64,000 nucleotides of DNA from contig CM077665.1 of the NCBI GenBank assembly GCA_039707655.1, positions 446,151,531 through 446,215,530 on the forward strand, read 5' to 3'. Shown here one piece after another: positions 58,641-64,000 of this stretch (positions are counted from its first letter, which is position 1; the number at the start of each line of letters is the position of its first letter). The position numbers and the translations under genes are program-made. The stretch comes from Elymus sibiricus (taxonomy: Eukaryota > Streptophyta > Magnoliopsida > Poales > Poaceae). The notes beneath the pieces were generated by a model that worked only from the letters and a program-made list of their open reading frames with translations, had not been told where the DNA came from and did no database searches.

Positions 58641-59097
58641 CAAATATTCCTTCTTATCCCATCATCATCCCGAATTGGCTGAGAGCGTCCGCCGCGCCAC
58701 CTCTCCTCATGAATACGGCCAAGCGACCTCCATCCGGCCAGCCGGTCCCGACGTCGTACTTCGCCGCCGCTTCGCACGGCTCTCCCGGCCACTGATGTTA
58801 GAGTCCCATTTCTCTAATGCAGCTCACAAATCTCCTCTTCCAATTATCAAAGCAGAGCCCCCACAATCATGTTTTTATCATACAGTGGGCTCACACAATT
58901 TCCTCTTCCTTTAATGACCAGCCCACAATTTCCTCTTCCTTTAATTACCAGCCCACAATCATCTTCCTTTAATGACAATCAAGCTTGCCCACAAATCCCC
59001 AGCTTCCACGTTAGTACAAGTTACACACACGTATTTAAACTGGTACTATTGAATCTATTGGAGCGAGGTGGTACTAAAACACAAGTAGAAACTTGTT
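58641..59097. other. Spacer between the direct repeats
   Basis: Contains a small triplication of CACAATTTCCTCTTCCTTTAA (about 58897-58970). No gene seen. Confidence 0.5.
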
Positions 59098-59530
59098 CAG
59101 CTGGCTGTAGGCTTACAGATTACACGAGAGGTCGCGAGTTCGATCCTTCCTACAGACAGAACACGCGCTAATATTTTTGCACCTCCCAGTGTAGGTGGGC
59201 CGGCGGCGTTGGGCCTGTAGGCTTCTCAGAAAAAAAGGCTACACGCATTGGGCCTGTAACTCTGGTAGAAGCGGGGCGGACGCACGGTAAATCGAAGCGC
59301 AAGAGCTCGGCCCGGGCGGCGCAAACGCGAGAGATCGCTGGTGGAGGTCTACGTACGCTCGATCAGATGAAGCGTAAGATTAGTACCACCTCGGATATAA
59401 AAAATAATATGGGCAAAGTGGACCGACGACGGACGGACGAAATTACGGTGGTAAGAAGCAATAGCCGGGCGTATACAAAATTAGTACCACCTCGGATAGT
59501 ATAAGAAAAATATGATATGGGTGAAGGCGT
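59098..59530. repeat. Direct repeat, copy 2, plus a third partial unit
   Basis: GTCGCGAGTTCGATCCTTCC (box B-like) and TAATATTTTTGC are followed by GGAGGTCTACGTACGCTCGA, TTAGTACCACCTCGGATATA and GTGGACCGACGACGGACGGA. A further TTAGTACCACCTCGGATA unit is at 59481. The arrangement suggests SINE-like or LTR-derived repeats. Confidence 0.65.
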
Positions 59531-59690
59531 AAACTCATGGGAAGAAGCGTATTGTGACGGTGAACCCACGGAGTCAATCCGTGCTTTATTATTAGGGAAA
59601 GATTGTACACGTTTGAGTATCCCTTCATATATATGAGATAGCCACACCCGTTACGTGTGTCGTGCAGTTTCCCAAACCCTAAGTTTAACA
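59531..59690 (+). repeat. End of the 5' LTR of a third copia element
   Basis: The sequence ends AAGTTTAACA directly before a primer site, with a TATA-like CATATATATGAG at about 59625. The left LTR boundary could not be fixed because the partner LTR lies outside the window. Confidence 0.5.
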
Positions 59691-59702
59691 TGGTATCAAC
59701 CC
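59691..59702 (+). other. Primer-binding site of the third copia element
   Basis: TGGTATCAACCC matches the tRNA-Met primer complement for its first eight bases, directly after a CA-ended LTR. Confidence 0.7.
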
Positions 59703-59713
59703 AGATCGGTCCT

Positions 59714-61200
59714 ATGTCTTCCGCTGCCCCACCTAGCCCGATCCCTGCCGCCGCCGCAGCCGCAGCCGCGCCGGTCCCTGCCACGACCACTGCCTCGCCG
59801 TTCCTCTCCTTGCACCCGCTAGTCTCGGTCTACACCGGCCCGTCGTCCATGGTCGGTACCTCCTCAGATCGGCCTCCGCCGCCGGTCACGTCCGCACCTC
59901 CTCCGCCTGGGGCGGGTACCCCCACTTCCTACGGCGACTCGGCCGGCCCCTGGATGGCTTCTCCACCGATCCATCCCTCGCCAGCGGCGCCCTACGCGGC
60001 TGCGCCCGTGGCTTCTTACAACGCCACATCACCGCCGCTGCCTCACGCGGCTGCGCCCGCGGCTCCTTAAAGCACTACGCTCGCGGTGCCCTACGGCGCG
60101 TCGGCTACGCCCTATGGAGCCCCTGTGCCGCTCGTCTACGGCGGGTACTACCCGGCTCCTTCGACCGCGCCATACTATGGTGCTCCTCCGCCGGCTGTGG
60201 CTACCCCCACGGAGCTGGCTCATGGCACATCCGGTGGTGCCTCACATCCGGGTTACTACACGTCGCCCCCTGCTGCTGCACCGCCTCTGCCAGATCATGC
60301 TGCTTCTACTGCGCCGTTCTACTTCGCGCACCTCATCCCGGTGAAACTCACAACGGATAACTATCTGTCGTGGAGTGCGCAGGTGTTGCCGCTTCTTCGC
60401 AGCCGCTACCTGGAGGGTTACGTTGATGGCACCCTCCCGTGCCCTCCGCCGCATCATCCGGCGTATCACGCATGGGTGGCTCAAGATCAGGCCATCCTCT
60501 CTGCGCTCCAGTCGTCTCTCACCGAGGGGGTGTCCTCTCTGGTCCTCTTTGCTGCCACATCTCGGGAGGCGTGGTCTGCCTTGCACACGAGCTTCGCGTC
60601 TCAACAGCAGGTGCGTGCTCACGCCATTCGCACGGAGCTGGGGGAGACCAAGCTCCTTGACCTCAGCATCACCGATTACTTCAACAAGATGATGCGCCTC
60701 GCAGACACTCTGGCCTCCATTGGACAGCCGCTATGTCCTGAGGATTTTACCACCTTTGTTATGAACGGGTTGGACGACGACTATGATAACCTCGCCGAGA
60801 ACATCAACGGTCGTGACACCCCGCTCCAACCTCGTGAGCTCTACTCATGCCTCCTCGCCACGGAACAGCGCGTCAAGTCCCGCCGCCCCAACCCGAGTTT
60901 TGCTTCTGCAAATGCTGCCACTCGCGGAAAAGGGAAGCCCTACAAGCCACCTGCTGGAGGCAAGGTGGTGCCTCCGACTCCACAGACTCAGCGGCCTCCC
61001 GCAGCTGGCCCTACGCCCACGACCGGGGGTGGCCGCCCGTGTGCCTACTGCCCATCATGCGGCGTCCAGCTCCCCTGTCAGTTGTGTGGTCTTTCCGGCC
61101 ACATAGCATCCCGCTGTCATCGTCGCTTCAAGCAGGACTTCCTTGGCATCGGTAACAATGGCAAAGGCAATGACAAACAGGCTGCCTTGGCCACTCATGA
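59714..61200 (+). pseudogene. gag: gag of the third copia element
   Basis: ATG 59714 (MSSAAPPSPIPAAAAA) opens a Pro/Ala-rich leader broken by TAA at 60068. The frame then continues with YFAHLIPVKLTTDNYLSWSA, LRSRYLEGYVDGTL and EDFTTFVMNGLDDDYDNLAE, the retrotran_gag/UBN2 pattern of copia gag. The CCHC knuckle CQLCGLSGHIASRC lies at about 61078-61119. The gag and pol frames are continuous here, unlike the 3320 element. Confidence 0.85.
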
Positions 61201-64000
61201 GCATGGACACACTCCATCGTACCCCATTGATCCAACATGGTACATGGATACGTGCGCTACTCATCACCTGACGGGTGAGATGTGTAAGCTCTCCACTCAG
61301 GAGCCATATCGTGGTCATGATCAGGTTCACACCGCCAACGGAGCAGGTATGCACATATCACATGTTGGTCAGGCATTGCTTCTAACTCAAACACAAATCG
61401 CTACATCTCCGCAATGTTCTTAGAGTCCCTTCTGCTACTCGTAGTTTATTGTCTGTTCCTCAACTTACTCGTGACAATAATGTCTTCACTGAGTTTCATC
61501 CTTTTTATTTTTTTATCAAGGACCGGGACATGAGGGACGTTCTACTTAGAGGTCGCCTGCGCCATGGACTCTATGCACTTGATATGCCGTCTGCTCCTCG
61601 AGCGTTCAGTGGTGTCCGTGTGTCGTCTACTCATTGGCACGCACGGCTTGGTCATCCTGCCACCCCCATAGTTCGTAGTGTTCTTCATCGTCATGATCTT
61701 CCAGTTGTGTCCAATAAAGATGCTGCCACAGTTTGTGATGCCTGTCAGCAAGGCAAGAGTCATCAGCTTTCGTTTTCAGAGTCGAGTCGTGTAGTCAAAA
61801 CTCCACTTGAGCTTGTGTTTTCTGATGTATGGGGGCATGCTCAAACTTCTGTTAGTGGCCATAACTATTATGTCAGTTTTATTGATGCTTATAGTCGGTT
61901 TACTTGGCTTTATCTTATCAAGCGCAAATCTGATGTGTTCGATATTTTCCTACAATTCCAAGCTCACGTTGAGCGTCTTCTTAAGCATAAAATTATCCAT
62001 GTCCAGTCCGATTGGGGGGGGGGGTGAGTATGACAACCTCAATGTGTTCTTTAATAAGCTTGGGATTTCGCACCGTGTGTCTTGTCCTCATACACATCAG
62101 CAGAATGGCGCAGCTGAATGTAAGCATCGTCATATTGTTGAAACTGGCCTCACTTTACTTGCTCATGCATCCGTACCTTTCCGGTTTTGGAGTGATGCGT
62201 TTTCCACCGCCTGTTTTCTTATAAATAGGCTTCCTACATGACTCCTTGGGATGAAAACACCACTTGAACTCTTGCTTAATGAATCTCCAGATTATACCTT
62301 TCTCAAAGTTTTTGGGTGTGCGTGCTGGCCTCATCTTCGCCCTTACAATAAGCGTAAGCTTGAGTTTCGGTCAAAACTGTGTGTATTTCTTGGGTATAGC
62401 TCTCTTCATAAAGGGTACAAGTGTCTTCATATTCCGTCTAACCGTGTCTACATCTCGCGCGATGTTGTGTTTGACGAGAATGTGTTCCCGTTTTCATCTC
62501 TTCCACTTGCTCCCACCCCTCCGACGTCACCTTCGCATTCCACCTCTCCCTTGCCTGCTCAGTTTGTTGATATTGCATACTCTCCTGTGTTGCTGCCTAA
62601 TCATGCTGCAGGTATAGGTCGTGGAGCTCGTCTCGAGTTGCTGGAGGAACAGGAGCCGTCGGCTGTAGTTGACGTGAGTAGCGGTCCCGTGCATGTGCCA
62701 TGCACGCCTCGACCGCCCTCGCCTGTGTCAGCCGCCACTTGACCGGCCTTCCCAGCATCGGCCTCGCCTGTGCCGGTCTCCCCTGGGCCGGCCTCACCAG
62801 CGTCGGCTGCGCCCGAGCCGGCTCGACCTACGATGCCTGGACTGGTTTCGCCTGCCCCGTCACCTGGGCTGGTGTCTCCTGTCGTGTCGCCTGGCTCGGC
62901 CTCGCCTATGTCAGGAGCGGCAGCCTCGTCACCTGGTCTGTTGTCACCAGTGGCCTTGCCGACCGCGTCTCCACCGTTGGCGCCATCACCACTTGCTGCA
63001 CCATCGGCTGCTGCTGCTCACCGACCTCATACACGCAGCCGGTCCGGTATTACTTGTCCCAAGGAACGCACAGATGGGACAGTTGCCTGGCTTGCAGCAT
63101 GTGTGGCACAGCTACAGGATGATCCCTCTGCTGAACCACGACATTTTCAGGCTGCCCTTGGGATCCCTCGCTGGCGTCATGCCATGGAGCAGGAGTATCA
63201 GGCATTGTTGACAAATGGTACTTGGCTGTTAGTTCCTCCGGTCTCTGGTGTCAATGTCATTGATTCCAAGTGGGTCTTCAAAGTTAAGAGGCATGCTGAT
63301 GGTTCTATTGAGCGCTATAAGGCACGGTTAGTGGCGAAAGGGTTCAAACAACGGTATGGTATTGACTATGAGGATACTTTTAGCCCGGTTGTCAAGCCAA
63401 CTACTATTCGACTTCTGTTGTCTTTAGTTGTTACTCGAGGCTGGTTTCTTCGTCAACTGGATGTTCAAAATGCTTTTTTACATGGTGTTCTGGATGAGGA
63501 GGTTTACATGCTTTAGCCCCCGGGATTTGTTGATCCTGCTGGCCCTCCGCATCTGTGCCGCCTGGTCAAGGCGCTCTATGGGCTGAAGCAGGCTCCTCGT
63601 GCATGGCATGCCAGGCTTGGCTCCGTTCTTCGGGCACTTGGCTTTGTTCCATCCACTGCTGACACCTCGCTCTTCCTTCTGCATCGACCTGAGGTGACGA
63701 TGTATCTACTGGTCTACGTTGATGACGTTATCCTCATTAGCTCCTTTGATGCTGCTGCTGATCGTCTGATCTCTGCCTTGAGTGGTGACTTTGCGGTGAA
63801 GGAATTGGGCACATTGCATTACTTCCTTGGGTTGAAAGTTTCCCGCTCCTCCGCCAGCCTGACTCTCACACAGCACAAGTACTCTCTGGACTTGTTGCGA
63901 CGGGCAGGTATGCTGAATTGCAAACATGCTATGACTCCTATGTCTGCCACTGGTCGCTTGTCTGCATTTGATGGAGATCCTCTCACTTCCGATGACGCAA
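61201..64000 (+). pseudogene. pol: pol of the third copia element, broken, cut by right edge
   Basis: The protease region reads WYMDTCATHHLTG at about 61240, with Cys where the catalytic DTG/DSG glycine should be. A frameshift near 61420 leads to integrase (HARLGHPATPIVRSVLHRHD, CDACQQGKSHQLSF, FIDAYSRFTWLYL). An 11-G run at 62014-62024 shifts the frame in the middle of the catalytic core. Integrase then continues with HTHQQNGAAECKHRHIVETG to TGA 62239 and the FGCACWPHLRPYNKRKLEFR block. TGA 62740 lies in a Pro/Ser/Ala linker. RT begins at about 63230 ([31 protein letters not shown]), has TAG at 63514, and contains YVDDVILI at about 63717-63740. The window ends within RT. Confidence 0.88.

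Noticed and set aside
59098..59165. Possible tRNA gene around the GAGTTCGATCC word
   Set aside because: A box B-like word is present but no pairing acceptor stem or anticodon arm could be drawn.

Overview
The window is typical Triticeae (wheat, Aegilops, barley or rye type) chromosomal DNA. The basis is established knowledge of that group's repeats: an Angela/BARE-like copia LTR (ends in TGTTGGGGAACG and CATATTTCCAACA on the + strand), a CACTA transposon starting CACTAGTAGAAAACAGGG with 'TTTAGTCCCGGTTGG' subterminal repeats, Stowaway MITEs flanked by TA, and a Maximus/SIRE-like copia element. Most of the 64 kb is transposon sequence, much of it nested, with few host genes. Family names rest on recognition, not on a database search. 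Boundaries, target-site duplications (TSDs), splice sites and motifs were read by eye.

Layout. 1-230: 5' end of a Gly/Arg-rich reading frame on the - strand, running off the left edge. 677-1373: PIF/Harbinger-type MITE with TTA duplications. 1491-15925: an old LINE remnant (- strand) in three pieces, split by a head-to-tail Helitron pair (2193-3039) and by a 12.2-kb copia element (3320-15554, TSD TCAAC) that carries gag, pol and an extra 3' ORF. 17618-20689: the best host gene, 11 coding exons, 381 aa, a grass-type protein of unknown function with a CTLH-like N-terminal half. 21253-24003: small MITEs. 24223-39458: degenerate Angela-like copia element on the - strand (TSD CATAA). Its 5' LTR is split by a 6.6-kb LTR element without pol (32209-38847, TSD CAAGT). 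39503-49550: a 10-kb CACTA element with a TNP2-like transposase, a second spliced ORF, two internal satellite-like arrays and three clusters of subterminal repeats. 51572-54175: solo LTR (TSD AGTGG). 54680-55431: broken coiled-coil ORF. 56103-57120: partial relative of the 17618 gene. 57207: probable Helitron 3' end on the - strand. 59690-64000: a third copia element, cut by the window edge.

How it fits together. Nesting gives an order: LINE first, then the Helitrons and the Maximus-like element inside it; the Angela-like element, then the 6.6-kb element inside its LTR. All long transposon ORFs except the short gag-like ORF at 34012 carry premature stops or frameshifts. Most of those stops (TAG, TGA, TAA) are the kind that C-to-T change in methylated DNA gives. 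The two relatives at 17618 and 56103 sit about 36 kb apart on the same strand, separated mostly by transposons, and share a repeated small exon module. No tRNA, rRNA, CRISPR or bacterial-type feature was seen.
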